Source: an uncultured Flavobacteriaceae bacterium
GTDB lineage: Bacteria; Bacteroidota; Bacteroidia; Flavobacteriales; Flavobacteriaceae
DNA length: 42,279 bases
Direction of reading: 5' to 3'
Assembly (NCBI GenBank): GCA_938073895.1
Contig: CALJFB010000034.1
Coordinates: forward strand, 1-42,279
The notes under the pieces are model-generated. The model made no database searches. It was not told the origin of the DNA and was given only the letters and a program-made list of their open reading frames with translations. The number at the start of each line of letters is the position of its first letter. Position 1 is the stretch's first letter. Positions 1-7,582 of the stretch are shown here, in pieces. Position numbers and translations under genes: made by a program.

Positions 1-393
1 GTGGAGTCGGAGAGAATCGAACTCTCGTCCAAACAAGTCATCAATCAGCTTTCTACACGTTTATTCTTTTCTTGGGTTTTCGACTAATAGCTGGTTAAAG
101 ACAACCCACTATTAACTTATCTTTTTAATTTCGAAATAGTGCCAAAGCCTCACTAAATCTATCTTGACATTTTCGATGCCTCAAAATGGAACGCCGCCAA
201 TCAAGGCTTTCCAGAGACATAAAGCTTGTACACCTTGTGTACCGAGGCTTAATCCTACTATAATTCGGATTAGGCAGCTAAAGCGTAGTTATTCTCGCCG
301 ATTAAAAAGTTGAAATAAGTATTTACGAGTATAATTTCATTACTCGACGTGCTTACTAATTCATAAATCTCGCTGTCAAAACCAGTCGACCCC
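1..393 (-). ncRNA. ssrA: tmRNA (SsrA), 3' end at window edge
   Basis: Transfer-messenger RNA, which rescues stalled ribosomes and tags the unfinished protein for proteolysis. On the minus strand the 5' end GGGGTCG (393-387) pairs with CGACTCC (9-3), giving a 7-bp acceptor stem with one G-U pair. The 3' side carries a T-arm with GTTCGATTC, and the 5' side has the typical ACTGGTTTTGACAGCG. The tag frame reads GGC GAG AAT AAC TAC GCT TTA GCT GCC TAA at 299-270, that is GENNYALAA followed by a stop; GGC is the resume codon. The molecule is about 393 nt plus the last bases of the CCA end, which fall outside the window or are added after transcription. Pseudoknots were not modelled. Identification is secure. 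Confidence 0.97.
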
Positions 394-477
394 ATTAATG
401 AAATAGCAAATGTTAATTTGCGTAATTAAATTAATACAGAACTTTTCAGTATCTCATCAATCTTAATTCTAATTATT

Positions 478-590
478 ATGGCGTTACCATTTGAGTTCTT
501 ATAAAATTAAAAATAAATCTTATAAGAACTCAAATGGTCAGGCTTTCCGTTTTATCTTTTTTAGGTATTCACCATAAAAAAGGATGCCAC
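478..590 (-). ncRNA. Structured RNA element, copy A (three-stem; candidate Flavo-1-like)
   Basis: On the minus strand GTGGC (590-586) can pair with GCCAT (482-478) as a closing stem P1. Inside is hairpin P2 (582-556, U-rich against A-rich arm), then a 21-nt linker starting GATAAAACG and ending GACC, then P3. P3 is a perfect 19-bp inverted repeat (538-520 with 504-486) with a 15-nt loop. The same architecture recurs at 5190-5274 with 16 of 21 linker positions identical but a wholly different P3, so structure rather than P3 sequence is conserved. Neither hairpin is followed by a T run, so this is not a simple terminator. It lies 85 bp upstream of tmRNA, in the same direction. The Rfam family Flavo-1 is a possible identity from memory only. 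Confidence 0.6.
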
Positions 591-612
591 ATCAATCCTT
601 AACGCTAGCCTA

Positions 613-620
613 CAAAATTA
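613..620 (-). promoter_or_regulatory. -7 box TAATTTTG upstream of RNA copy A
   Basis: A perfect match to the Bacteroidota -7 consensus TAnnTTTG on the minus strand. It would start transcription near 606, about 15 nt before the first stem of copy A, so the element could be made as its own transcript. A TTTG lies 15 nt further upstream, which is closer than the usual spacing of about 20, so the -33 element is doubtful. Confidence 0.4.
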
Positions 621-804
621 CTAAAAAATATAGTTCAAACACTATATCAAATCAATTTTATAACTAAATTAAGATAAAAAGGCAATTTCTAAATTAAAAC
701 AACAATATAATTGGCTGTAGAGTCCAAAAAATAGTTGCGAAATGGACATATTAACATTAATTTAGCAGGCATCAATTAAATCCATTAAGGTAAAAAACAT
801 AACT

Positions 805-2010
805 ATGAAATTCGCTATCATAAAAGAACGTAAAAATCCACCAGACAGACGTGTCGTGTTTTCGCCAATAGCTTTAAAAGAATTTAAAACAAAATTCCCA
901 AAAGCAGAAGTGGTTGTAGAAACTTCAGATATCCGTGTATTTAAAGATAGTCAATATCAAGAATTAGGAATAGATGTAGTAAAAGATGTTAGCAATGCAG
1001 ATGTAATGATTGGGGTAAAAGAAGTCCCAAAAGAAGCCTTAATTCCAAATAAAAAATATTTCTTTTTTAGTCACACCATAAAAAAGCAACCTTACAATCG
1101 TGAGTTGTTAAAAGTTATTTTAGAAAAAAACATAGAACTATACGATCACGAAACTATTGTAAAACAAAATAACTCAAGACTTATTGGTTTTGGTCGTTAT
1201 GCAGGATTAGTTGGTGCTTACAATGGGTTTAGAGCTTTGGGTTTACGAGATGGTTTATTTACTTTACCTAAAGTAGAAAACTTACCAGATTTAGATGCCG
1301 TAAAAGCAGAATTAGATAAAATTAAGGTACCAAATATTAAAATATTATTATCTGGAACAGGAAAGGTAGCAAAAGGCGCCAAAGAGATTTTAGACTATTT
1401 AAAAATAAAAGAAGTTAGCGATGCATTGTATTTAACTTCAGAATTTACAGAACCTGTGTATTGTATGGCAGATGTTATGGAATATAACAAACGCACAGAC
1501 GGACAAGTAGGAAATAAGCACGCGTTTTACAAAGATCCATCCGGTTACCAAAGTAATTTTATGCCTTATGCAAAACAAACAGATTTCTTTATAGCAGGAC
1601 ATTTTTATGGCGATGCTGCACCATATTTATTTACACGTCAAGATGCAAAAGATCCAGAATTTAGAATAAACTTAGTAGCAGATGTGTCTTGCGATATAGA
1701 TGGCCCAGTAGCAAGTACTATTAGACCAAGTACAATTGCAGATCCTTTTTATGGATACGATGCTAAAACAGAACAAGAAGTTGCTTTTAATGCCAAAGGC
1801 TGTATTACCATGATGGCTGTAGACAATTTACCTTGCGAACTTCCAAAAGATGCTTCAGAAGGTTTTGGAGAAACATTCTTGGAACACGTAATTCCTGCAT
1901 TTTATAATAACGATGCAGATGGAGTTTTAGAAAGAGCTAAAATGACAGAAAATGGTAAATTAACCAAGAGATATAGTTATTTACAAGATTTTGTTGATGG
2001 AAAAGAGTAA
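805..2010 (+). CDS. LYS1-like NAD(P)-dependent dehydrogenase (saccharopine/alanine dehydrogenase family)
   Basis: A 401-residue cytosolic oxidoreductase of the alanine dehydrogenase / saccharopine dehydrogenase (lysine-forming, LYS1-type) fold. Seen: the N-terminal KERKNPPDRRVVFSP segment typical of this family, FFSHTIKKQ at 88-96 with the His and Lys expected near the active site, FGRYAGLVGAYNG at 129-141, and a nucleotide-binding loop LLSGTGKVAKGA at 181-192. The C-terminal half has VADVSCDIDGPVAST. Such proteins are common in Flavobacteria, but the in vivo substrate is not established, so a specific reaction (saccharopine to lysine plus 2-oxoglutarate) is only a family-based guess. Its stop overlaps the next gene by 14 bp, so the two are probably co-transcribed and translationally coupled. 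Confidence 0.8.
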   Translation: MKFAIIKERKNPPDRRVVFSPIALKEFKTKFPKAEVVVETSDIRVFKDSQYQELGIDVVKDVSNADVMIGVKEVPKEALIPNKKYFFFSHTIKKQPYNRELLKVILEKNIELYDHETIVKQNNSRLIGFGRYAGLVGAYNGFRALGLRDGLFTLPKVENLPDLDAVKAELDKIKVPNIKILLSGTGKVAKGAKEILDYLKIKEVSDALYLTSEFTEPVYCMADVMEYNKRTDGQVGNKHAFYKDPSGYQSNFMPYAKQTDFFIAGHFYGDAAPYLFTRQDAKDPEFRINLVADVSCDIDGPVASTIRPSTIADPFYGYDAKTEQEVAFNAKGCITMMAVDNLPCELPKDASEGFGETFLEHVIPAFYNNDADGVLERAKMTENGKLTKRYSYLQDFVDGKE

Positions 2011-2782
2011 AACAGCTCTAGTAACAGGCGCAGCTTCAGGTTTAGGATTAGAATTTTCTTGTCTTTTAGCTAAAGATGGCTATAACGTTATTTTAGTAGA
2101 TTTAAATAAAGATAAATTACATGATGCCAAATTACTTTTAGAAAAGAAATTTGGCATTTCTGTTATACTTATTGTTCAAGATTTAGGTAAACAAGATTCT
2201 GCGCAGCAACTTTTTGAAAAAGTTGAAAATTATACGATAGAAGTCTTAATTAATAATGCAGGTTTTGGAATGTTTGGCTCGTTTTATGAAAACGATTGGG
2301 AACGCCAATTAAGTATGCTTAATCTTCATGTAATTACAACTACGCATTTAACCAAGTTGTTGTTAAAAAATATGGTAGCAAAAGGTAACGGCAAAATTTT
2401 AAACGTATCTTCTTTAGCCGCTTTTCAGCCTGGACCATTAATGGCATTATATTATGCAACAAAAGCTTATGTGTTATCTTTTTCTGAAGCAATTGCAAAC
2501 GAGCTAAAACACACAGGTGTTACTGTAACAGCTTTTTGTCCTGGACCTACAAAAACAATGTTTCAGAGCACTGTGCAAGAGTGCCAAGTTGAAGGTAAAA
2601 TTGGTTTTAATATGGGTTGCCCTATTAAGGTAGCATTTTATGGCTATAATGCAATGCATAAAGGAAAAACTTACGCCATACCTGGACGTTTTAATAAGTT
2701 TTTAGCGGTTTTGCCAAGAATACTTTCAAGAAATGCAGCCTCTAATATTGTAAGGAAAATCCAAGAAAAAAATCGAGCATAA
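1997..2782 (+). CDS. Short-chain dehydrogenase/reductase (SDR)
   Basis: A 261-residue classical SDR. Seen: the cofactor loop TGAASGLG at 10-17, LINNAG at 84-89 that stabilises the central sheet, the catalytic serine in NVSS at 136-139, and the YxxxK pair Y152/K156. The PG motif after the active site (CPGPTKT) is also present. It reduces or oxidises an alcohol/carbonyl with NAD(P)H; the substrate is unknown, though similar proteins are often called DltE-like or acyl-reductase SDRs. The frame is open from two TTG codons upstream, but ATG at 1997 is the natural start and lies inside the end of the upstream dehydrogenase gene. This implies coupling of the two reactions or at least of expression. 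Confidence 0.85.
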   Translation: MEKSKTALVTGAASGLGLEFSCLLAKDGYNVILVDLNKDKLHDAKLLLEKKFGISVILIVQDLGKQDSAQQLFEKVENYTIEVLINNAGFGMFGSFYENDWERQLSMLNLHVITTTHLTKLLLKNMVAKGNGKILNVSSLAAFQPGPLMALYYATKAYVLSFSEAIANELKHTGVTVTAFCPGPTKTMFQSTVQECQVEGKIGFNMGCPIKVAFYGYNAMHKGKTYAIPGRFNKFLAVLPRILSRNAASNIVRKIQEKNRA

Positions 2783-2891
2783 TCTATTTGTTCAATTAGC
2801 TATAACATTAAATGTTTTGCTGGTTTATAACTTTTTAGTTGAAGACTTCTTCGAGATATTAAAACCTTCGTAAATCATTTTATAATAGGAG

Positions 2892-3743
2892 TTATAACCT
2901 AAAAATTCCACCAAAAGAAATAATACGCTGTAAGAAAAAGAATTCCTGAGATGCTTTATCGTTAGTGTTTTTAGTGGTTCTAATATTGTTCATATTAATA
3001 AAGCCACCTTTTAAATCGGTTGCAATAAAAAAGTGTTTAAAAAAAGTAAAGTTTAATCCAACTCTTACAGAAGCTCCAAACCCAGAAACATGGAAATTAT
3101 CATAGCGTTCTTTACCTAATAATGTGGTATTAGTTTTTGGGTATAATATTCCTAAGCCAATACCTTCGTTTATATTAATTTGAAATTTTTCTGTGCTAGT
3201 TATTCCTAATAAAGCTAGTAAATTATCGTGTCTAGAAAATTCTGCATTTACGTAGTTTAAACCATCTGTGTGCTCAAATAATAAAAAATCTTCAGAAATT
3301 ATATAGTCAGATCCATTGTAAATGCCATTAAATGTTGCGCCTTGATCTGTAATAGGTAAATTTATATAACCATTAATTGGTTTTTTTCTGTTGTTATCCA
3401 TTACATATTTCATGTGGTCTACACCAATAGAAACAGAATAGTGGTCTGTTATAAAATAGCCTAATTTAAAATTGGTCTGCGGAATAGTCATTCGTGCAGG
3501 ATTAATATAATCTATGTGCCAACCTTTAGGTTTGTCTGATGCAGTAGCATTATCTATTGTAAAATCGTAGTTTTCGCCTTGAAAACGAATATCAGATTTA
3601 GAATAAGATTCTCTGTTTCCGCCCCAACTTACAAAGAATTTTCCCTTGTTAGATGCCTTATAGGTTGCGTCTTGTCCAAAAGCAGACGTTATATTTAATA
3701 TTACAAATAGGGTTAAGATAATTTTTAACAAATAACCAGTCAT
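2892..3743 (-). CDS. Predicted outer-membrane beta-barrel protein
   Basis: A 283-residue secreted protein that I do not recognise specifically. The N-terminus (MTGYLLKIILTLFVILN then SAFGQ) is a signal peptide with cleavage after about residue 23. The mature part has alternating hydrophobic/polar stretches, many aromatic residues and a C-terminal strand ending in FRL, as in outer-membrane barrels. Stretches such as KLGYFITDHYSVSIGVDHM and SVRVGLNFTFFKHFFIATD fit barrel strands. It is the last gene of a minus-strand set (kdsA, CDGSH protein, this gene; gaps 17 and 12 bp), so it is probably co-transcribed with LPS-core synthesis. Function unknown. Confidence 0.7.
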   Translation of the reverse strand: MTGYLLKIILTLFVILNITSAFGQDATYKASNKGKFFVSWGGNRESYSKSDIRFQGENYDFTIDNATASDKPKGWHIDYINPARMTIPQTNFKLGYFITDHYSVSIGVDHMKYVMDNNRKKPINGYINLPITDQGATFNGIYNGSDYIISEDFLLFEHTDGLNYVNAEFSRHDNLLALLGITSTEKFQININEGIGLGILYPKTNTTLLGKERYDNFHVSGFGASVRVGLNFTFFKHFFIATDLKGGFINMNNIRTTKNTNDKASQEFFFLQRIISFGGIFRL

Positions 3744-3755
3744 TAAAAAAGTGTT

Positions 3756-3992
3756 TTATTTATGAGAGCCATCACAATATGGCGGATTCTTTGTTAATTT
3801 ACAATTACATAAAAAAGCAGTTTTAGCTTCAGGCACTTCGAATACCATAGATGGCGTTGCTTCTGCTTTTCTGTGAGCACCATTACAAAATGGCTGACTG
3901 TTACTATGGCCACAAGTGCACCATGCGTATTTTTTGTTGGCTTCTAATTCGCATTCTATTGGCGAATTTCCTCCTTTTATATTATTAGACAT
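3756..3992 (-). CDS. Tandem CDGSH iron-sulfur domain protein
   Basis: A 78-residue protein with two CDGSH-type cluster sites: CTCGHSNSQPFCNGAH in the first half and CNCKLTKNPPYCDGSH at the C-terminus. Each gives three Cys and one His, the ligand set of mitoNEET-type 2Fe-2S clusters. The first site has CNGAH in place of CDGSH, a tolerated variant. Such small proteins are cytosolic and are thought to serve in redox or iron-sulfur handling; the exact role is unknown. It sits 17 bp after kdsA and 12 bp before the outer-membrane protein gene, inside an apparent operon. Confidence 0.9.
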   Translation of the reverse strand: MSNNIKGGNSPIECELEANKKYAWCTCGHSNSQPFCNGAHRKAEATPSMVFEVPEAKTAFLCNCKLTKNPPYCDGSHK

Positions 3993-4009
3993 TTTTTTGT
4001 TTTTTAGAA

Positions 4010-4828
4010 TTATAAGCTATTTATAGTTGCTCTAATTTTAGTTAAATTGGTTAGTAAACCTTCAAGGTTATCTAAGTGTAACATGTTGGCTCCATCACTT
4101 TTAGCATTTGCAGGATCAAAATGTGTTTCTATAAATAAACCATCTACGTTGTTTACAATTCCAGCTCTAGCAATAGTTTCTATCATATCTGGTCTTCCAC
4201 CAGTAACTCCAACGCTTTGGTTAGGTTGTTGTAAAGAATGTGTAACATCTAAAACTGTAGGTGCGTATTGACGCATTGTTGGAATGCCTCTAAAATCTAC
4301 AATCATATCTTGGTAACCAAACATAGTTCCTCTATCTGTAATCCAAGCTTTAGTGCTTCCAGCATCTTTTACTTTTTGCACCGCATGTTTCATGGCTTCA
4401 GGACTCATAAACTGTCCTTTTTTAAGATTTACCACTTTTCCTGTTTTGGCAGCAGCAACAACTAAATCTGTTTGTCTTACTAAAAAGGCAGGAATTTGTA
4501 ATACATCTACATATTGTGCAGCAAGAGCCGCATCGCTAGTTTCGTGAATATCTGTAACTGTAGGCACATCAAATGTTTCAGAAACTTTAGCTAAAATTTC
4601 TAAAGCTTTTTCGTTTCCAATACCAGTAAAACTATCTATTCTACTGCGGTTAGCTTTTTTAAAGCTTCCTTTAAATATATAAGGTATATTTAATTTATTA
4701 GTAATGGTTAAAACACGTTCGGCTATACGCAATGCCATATCTTCGCTTTCTATAGCGCATGGACCACATAAAAGGAAAAAGTTATCTGAGTTGGCGTGCT
4801 TTATTTTTGGTATATCTTGAAGTGTCAT
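4010..4828 (-). CDS. kdsA: 3-deoxy-8-phosphooctulonate synthase (KDO-8-phosphate synthase)
   Basis: A 272-residue cytosolic enzyme that condenses phosphoenolpyruvate with arabinose-5-phosphate to KDO-8-phosphate, a precursor of the inner core of lipopolysaccharide. Seen: LLCGPCAIES at 19-28, the FKGSFKKANRS substrate loop, the IPAFLVRQTDL strand, NLKKGQFMSP and the C-terminal DGLFIETHFDP. Length is normal for the family (about 270-280). The conserved Cys of the CGPC segment is one of the residues that distinguish metal-dependent forms; I did not examine the other ligands in detail. A promoter-like box lies on the minus strand 27 bp upstream, and the CDGSH and outer-membrane genes follow closely, so it leads a three-gene operon. 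Confidence 0.97.
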   Translation of the reverse strand: MTLQDIPKIKHANSDNFFLLCGPCAIESEDMALRIAERVLTITNKLNIPYIFKGSFKKANRSRIDSFTGIGNEKALEILAKVSETFDVPTVTDIHETSDAALAAQYVDVLQIPAFLVRQTDLVVAAAKTGKVVNLKKGQFMSPEAMKHAVQKVKDAGSTKAWITDRGTMFGYQDMIVDFRGIPTMRQYAPTVLDVTHSLQQPNQSVGVTGGRPDMIETIARAGIVNNVDGLFIETHFDPANAKSDGANMLHLDNLEGLLTNLTKIRATINSL

Positions 4829-4854
4829 AATTTTATTTGTATTGAAATGCTATG

Positions 4855-4862
4855 CAAAGGTA
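4855..4862 (-). promoter_or_regulatory. -7 box TACCTTTG for kdsA
   Basis: A perfect TAnnTTTG on the minus strand, placing the start of transcription near 4848 and leaving a leader of about 20 nt before the kdsA ATG at 4828. It would drive the kdsA, CDGSH and barrel genes. Confidence 0.55.
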
Positions 4863-5189
4863 ATGAAATTTAGCATGTAAGTCCACCGAATAAAATCATC
4901 TGTTAGTTGTTAAAAAATGGGACTGAATGTTGACTATATATAATTATGAAAATCTGTTAATGTTTCTAACAAAAAAATGAGGTTATTATGCTTTGCTTGG
5001 TTTTTACGAAGAGAAAAGATTTCTTCTAGAAGTGTAAACTAAAGATTAGTTTTTAGTTAAAACACTAGAAAATAATAAGTTGTGCCGGTTTTGCTAATCT
5101 AGGTTATTTTTTTTGTATTAAGATTCTAAATAAATACGGCTAATTAATTATTAAAAAATGACCATCCAAAAAACGCATTAGTGATAGAA

Positions 5190-5274
5190 GTGGCATCCTT
5201 TTTAAGTGCTTTAGACTTAAAAAGATATAACGAATAGCACGACCTTTTTGCTGTTTTGTAAAAAGGGAATGCCC
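5190..5274 (+). ncRNA. Structured RNA element, copy B (three-stem; candidate Flavo-1-like)
   Basis: The closing stem P1 is GGCAT (5192-5196) with ATGCC (5269-5273). Hairpin P2 is CTTTTTAAG (5198-5206) with CTTAAAAAG (5216-5224), a perfect 9-bp stem. The conserved linker runs from GATATAACG to GACC (5224-5244). Hairpin P3 is CCTTTTT (5243-5249) with AAAAAGG (5260-5266). Arrangement and linker match copy A (478-590, minus), whose P3 is a different, longer 19-bp stem. It ends about 40 bp before the typA promoter box, so it is probably a separate RNA or an upstream element rather than the typA leader. No T run follows the last stem. Confidence 0.6.
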
Positions 5275-5312
5275 AAAAAAACAAAAGGTTAGTATAAGTT
5301 ATTAAAAAAGAG

Positions 5313-5320
5313 TACATTTG
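5313..5320 (+). promoter_or_regulatory. -7 box TACATTTG for typA
   Basis: A perfect Bacteroidota -7 box, followed 23 nt later by the typA ATG. Transcription would start near 5326, downstream of structured RNA copy B. The same box sequence precedes the tRNA cluster (41321) and the glycosyltransferase gene at 12121. Confidence 0.6.
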
Positions 5321-5343
5321 CAGCCTTAAAATAAGGCATTACT

Positions 5344-7140
5344 ATGGATAAGATTATAAACATCGCAATTATTGCACACGTTGATCACGGGAAAACTACG
5401 TTGGTTGATAAAATTATGTATCACTGTCAACTGTTTCGTGATAACGAAAACACAGGTGATTTAATTCTTGATAATAACGATTTAGAACGTGAACGTGGTA
5501 TTACTATTACGTCTAAAAACGTATCTGTAGTATATAAGGATACAAAAATTAATATTATTGATACACCAGGTCACGCCGATTTTGGAGGTGAAGTTGAACG
5601 TGTATTAAACATGGCAGATGGTGTTGTGTTATTAGTAGATGCTTTTGAAGGTCCTATGCCTCAAACGCGTTTTGTATTACAAAAAGCAATTGATTTAGGT
5701 TTAAAACCTTGTGTGGTTGTAAACAAAGTGGATAAAGAAAACTGTACGCCAGACGAAGTTCATGAAAAAGTTTTTGACTTAATGTTCGAACTTGGTGCTG
5801 AAGAATGGCAATTAGATTTCCCAACAGTTTACGGTTCTGCAAAGAACAACTGGATGAGTGATGATTGGAAAAATGAAACTGAAAATGTTGAGCCTTTATT
5901 AGATATGGTTGTAGAGCATGTGCCTACACCAGTTTTTAAAGAAGGAACAACTCAAATGTTAATTACATCTTTAGATTTCTCTTCTTTTACAGGTCGTATC
6001 GCGATTGGTAGAGTTCAAAGAGGAAATATTGTTGAAGGACAAGCTATTTCTTTAGTAAAAGCAGATGGAACTATTACGAAAAGTAAAGTGAAAGAAGTTT
6101 TTGTTTTTGAAGGATTAGGTAGAAAACGTGTTGAAAGTGTACAAACTGGAGATATTTGTGCTATTGTAGGAATTGAAGGATTTGAAATTGGTGATACTAT
6201 TGCCGATATTGAAAACCCTGAAGGTTTAAAATCTATTGCAATAGATGAGCCTACAATGAGTATGTTGTTTACAATTAACGATTCGCCTTTCTTTGGAAAA
6301 GACGGAAAGTATGTAACTTCTAGACATATTAAAGATCGTTTAGAAAAAGAATTAGAGAAAAACTTAGCCTTACGTATAGGTGAAACTGGAAGTGCAGATA
6401 AATTCATGGTATTTGGTCGTGGTGTTTTACACTTATCTGTTTTAATAGAAACTATGCGTCGTGAAGGTTACGAACTTCAAATTGGACAACCACAAGTAAT
6501 TATCAAGGAAATTGATGGTGTTAAATGTGAACCTATTGAAGAATTAACTATTGATTTACCTGAATCTGTTTCTGGTAAAGCAGTAGAATTTGTAACAATG
6601 CGTAAAGGTGAAATGTTAAGTATGGAAGCTAAAGGTGACCGTATGATTATAGAGTTTTTAATTCCTTCTCGTGGTATTATTGGTTTACGTAACCAATTAT
6701 TAACAGCAACTGCTGGAGAAGCAATTATGGCACACAGATATAAAGAATACCAACCTATCAAAGGTGCAATTCCTGGACGTATTTCTGGATCTTTAGTATC
6801 TATGGAAAATGGAAATGCTATTCCTTATTCTATTGATAAATTACAAGATAGAGGTAAGTTTTTTGTTGAGCCTGGAGAAGATATTTACGAAGGACAAGTT
6901 ATTGGAGAGAACTCTCGCCAAGATGATATGTGTGTAAATATTACAAAAGCTAAAAAGCAAAGTAATGTTCGTTCTTCTGGAGCAGATGATAAAGCTAAAA
7001 TTGTACCTGCAATTAAATTCTCTTTAGAGGAAGCTTTAGAATATATCCAAAAAGATGAGTATGTTGAGGTTACACCAAACCATTTAAGAATCCGTAAGGT
7101 TTACTTAAAGGAAGCAGACAGAAAACGTAACAAGCTTTAA
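5344..7140 (+). CDS. typA: Ribosome-associated GTPase TypA/BipA
   Basis: A 598-residue translational GTPase that binds the ribosome at the EF-G site and supports ribosome assembly and growth under stress or cold. Seen: G1 AHVDHGKT at 11-18, the switch I RGITI at 51-55, G3 DTPGHAD at 73-79, G4 NKVDKENC, then the EF-G-like beta-barrel and alpha/beta domains. The C-terminal part, typical of BipA, includes EVTPNHLRIRKVYL. Length matches the family (about 600). It has its own promoter and a strong terminator, so it is monocistronic. No Shine-Dalgarno is visible before the ATG, as usual in Flavobacteria. Confidence 0.97.
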   Translation: MDKIINIAIIAHVDHGKTTLVDKIMYHCQLFRDNENTGDLILDNNDLERERGITITSKNVSVVYKDTKINIIDTPGHADFGGEVERVLNMADGVVLLVDAFEGPMPQTRFVLQKAIDLGLKPCVVVNKVDKENCTPDEVHEKVFDLMFELGAEEWQLDFPTVYGSAKNNWMSDDWKNETENVEPLLDMVVEHVPTPVFKEGTTQMLITSLDFSSFTGRIAIGRVQRGNIVEGQAISLVKADGTITKSKVKEVFVFEGLGRKRVESVQTGDICAIVGIEGFEIGDTIADIENPEGLKSIAIDEPTMSMLFTINDSPFFGKDGKYVTSRHIKDRLEKELEKNLALRIGETGSADKFMVFGRGVLHLSVLIETMRREGYELQIGQPQVIIKEIDGVKCEPIEELTIDLPESVSGKAVEFVTMRKGEMLSMEAKGDRMIIEFLIPSRGIIGLRNQLLTATAGEAIMAHRYKEYQPIKGAIPGRISGSLVSMENGNAIPYSIDKLQDRGKFFVEPGEDIYEGQVIGENSRQDDMCVNITKAKKQSNVRSSGADDKAKIVPAIKFSLEEALEYIQKDEYVEVTPNHLRIRKVYLKEADRKRNKL

Positions 7141-7160
7141 TATTAAAAGCAATTATATTT

Positions 7161-7199
7161 AAAAGAGAAGTTCTATATTTAGAACTTCTCTTTTTTTTT
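7161..7199 (+). terminator. Rho-independent terminator of typA
   Basis: AGAGAAGTTCT (7164-7174) pairs with AGAACTTCTCT (7181-7191) around a 6-nt loop, followed by a T run to 7199. The flanking A and T runs extend the stem to about 14 bp. Confidence 0.9.
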
Positions 7200-7276
7200 G
7201 CCATGCATTTAATTAGACTTACTTTAGATGCATACAGTTTTATAATTAATTGGTGTTTAATTAAAATATATAGTAG

Positions 7277-7519
7277 ATGAATGAAATAGAATTTTTAGGC
7301 GTTTCAATAACAGAATGGTTTGGTTATGCAGCATCTTTAGCAGTTTTAGTTTCTTTTTTAATGAAAGATATTAAAACCTTACGTTATGTAAACTCTTTAG
7401 GTTGTTTGCTATTTGTAGTTTATGGTGTATTATTAGATTTATCAATACCAATTGTAATAACCAATACAGCAATTTTGGGAATTAATTTTTATTATCTATT
7501 TATAAAGAAAAAGGTTTAA
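7277..7519 (+). CDS. Small three-helix membrane protein, YgjV/SemiSWEET-like
   Basis: An 80-residue integral membrane protein. Three hydrophobic segments are visible, at about 12-29, 36-53 and 57-75, with FLMKDIKTLRYVNSLG between the first two. This resembles the short triple-helix half-transporters (SemiSWEET) and the YgjV inner-membrane family, which share a K-x(4-5)-R/L-x-x-N-x-x-G linker and a conserved Asn in the third helix (ITNTAILGIN). SemiSWEETs work as dimers moving sugars, but the assignment to transport here is inference. It stands alone between the typA terminator and the polysaccharide region. Confidence 0.6.
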   Translation: MNEIEFLGVSITEWFGYAASLAVLVSFLMKDIKTLRYVNSLGCLLFVVYGVLLDLSIPIVITNTAILGINFYYLFIKKKV

Positions 7520-7582
7520 CTATAAGAAATTATTTATATAACTCTTAAAAGTGTATTTTTATGTTTTTAAAAACCAAACGTT

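Larger units (their letters stand above)
394..804. other. Intergenic region between tmRNA and the LYS1-like gene
   Basis: No coding gene is visible. The stretch holds structured RNA copy A (478-590, minus) with a promoter-like box just upstream (613-620, minus). The remaining part, about 621-804, is plain AT-rich sequence that presumably carries the promoter of the dehydrogenase at 805. I found no perfect TAnnTTTG box there; TAATTTAG near 760 is one base off. Confidence 0.5.
4829..5343. other. Intergenic region between kdsA and typA
   Basis: No coding gene is visible. It contains the kdsA promoter box (4855-4862, minus), structured RNA copy B (5190-5274, plus) and the typA promoter box (5313-5320, plus). 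In the 4880-5185 part I see only AT-rich sequence without a clear hairpin or reading frame. Confidence 0.5.

Noticed and set aside
486..538. Perfect 19-bp inverted repeat read as an ordinary terminator
   Set aside because: No T run follows it on either strand, no gene ends here, and it fits as stem P3 of structured RNA copy A.
584..600. AAGGAT / ATCCTT repeat followed by T run on the minus strand, a terminator-like structure
   Set aside because: It would lie inside copy A's 5' end and is not conserved in copy B; the three-stem fold explains both copies better.
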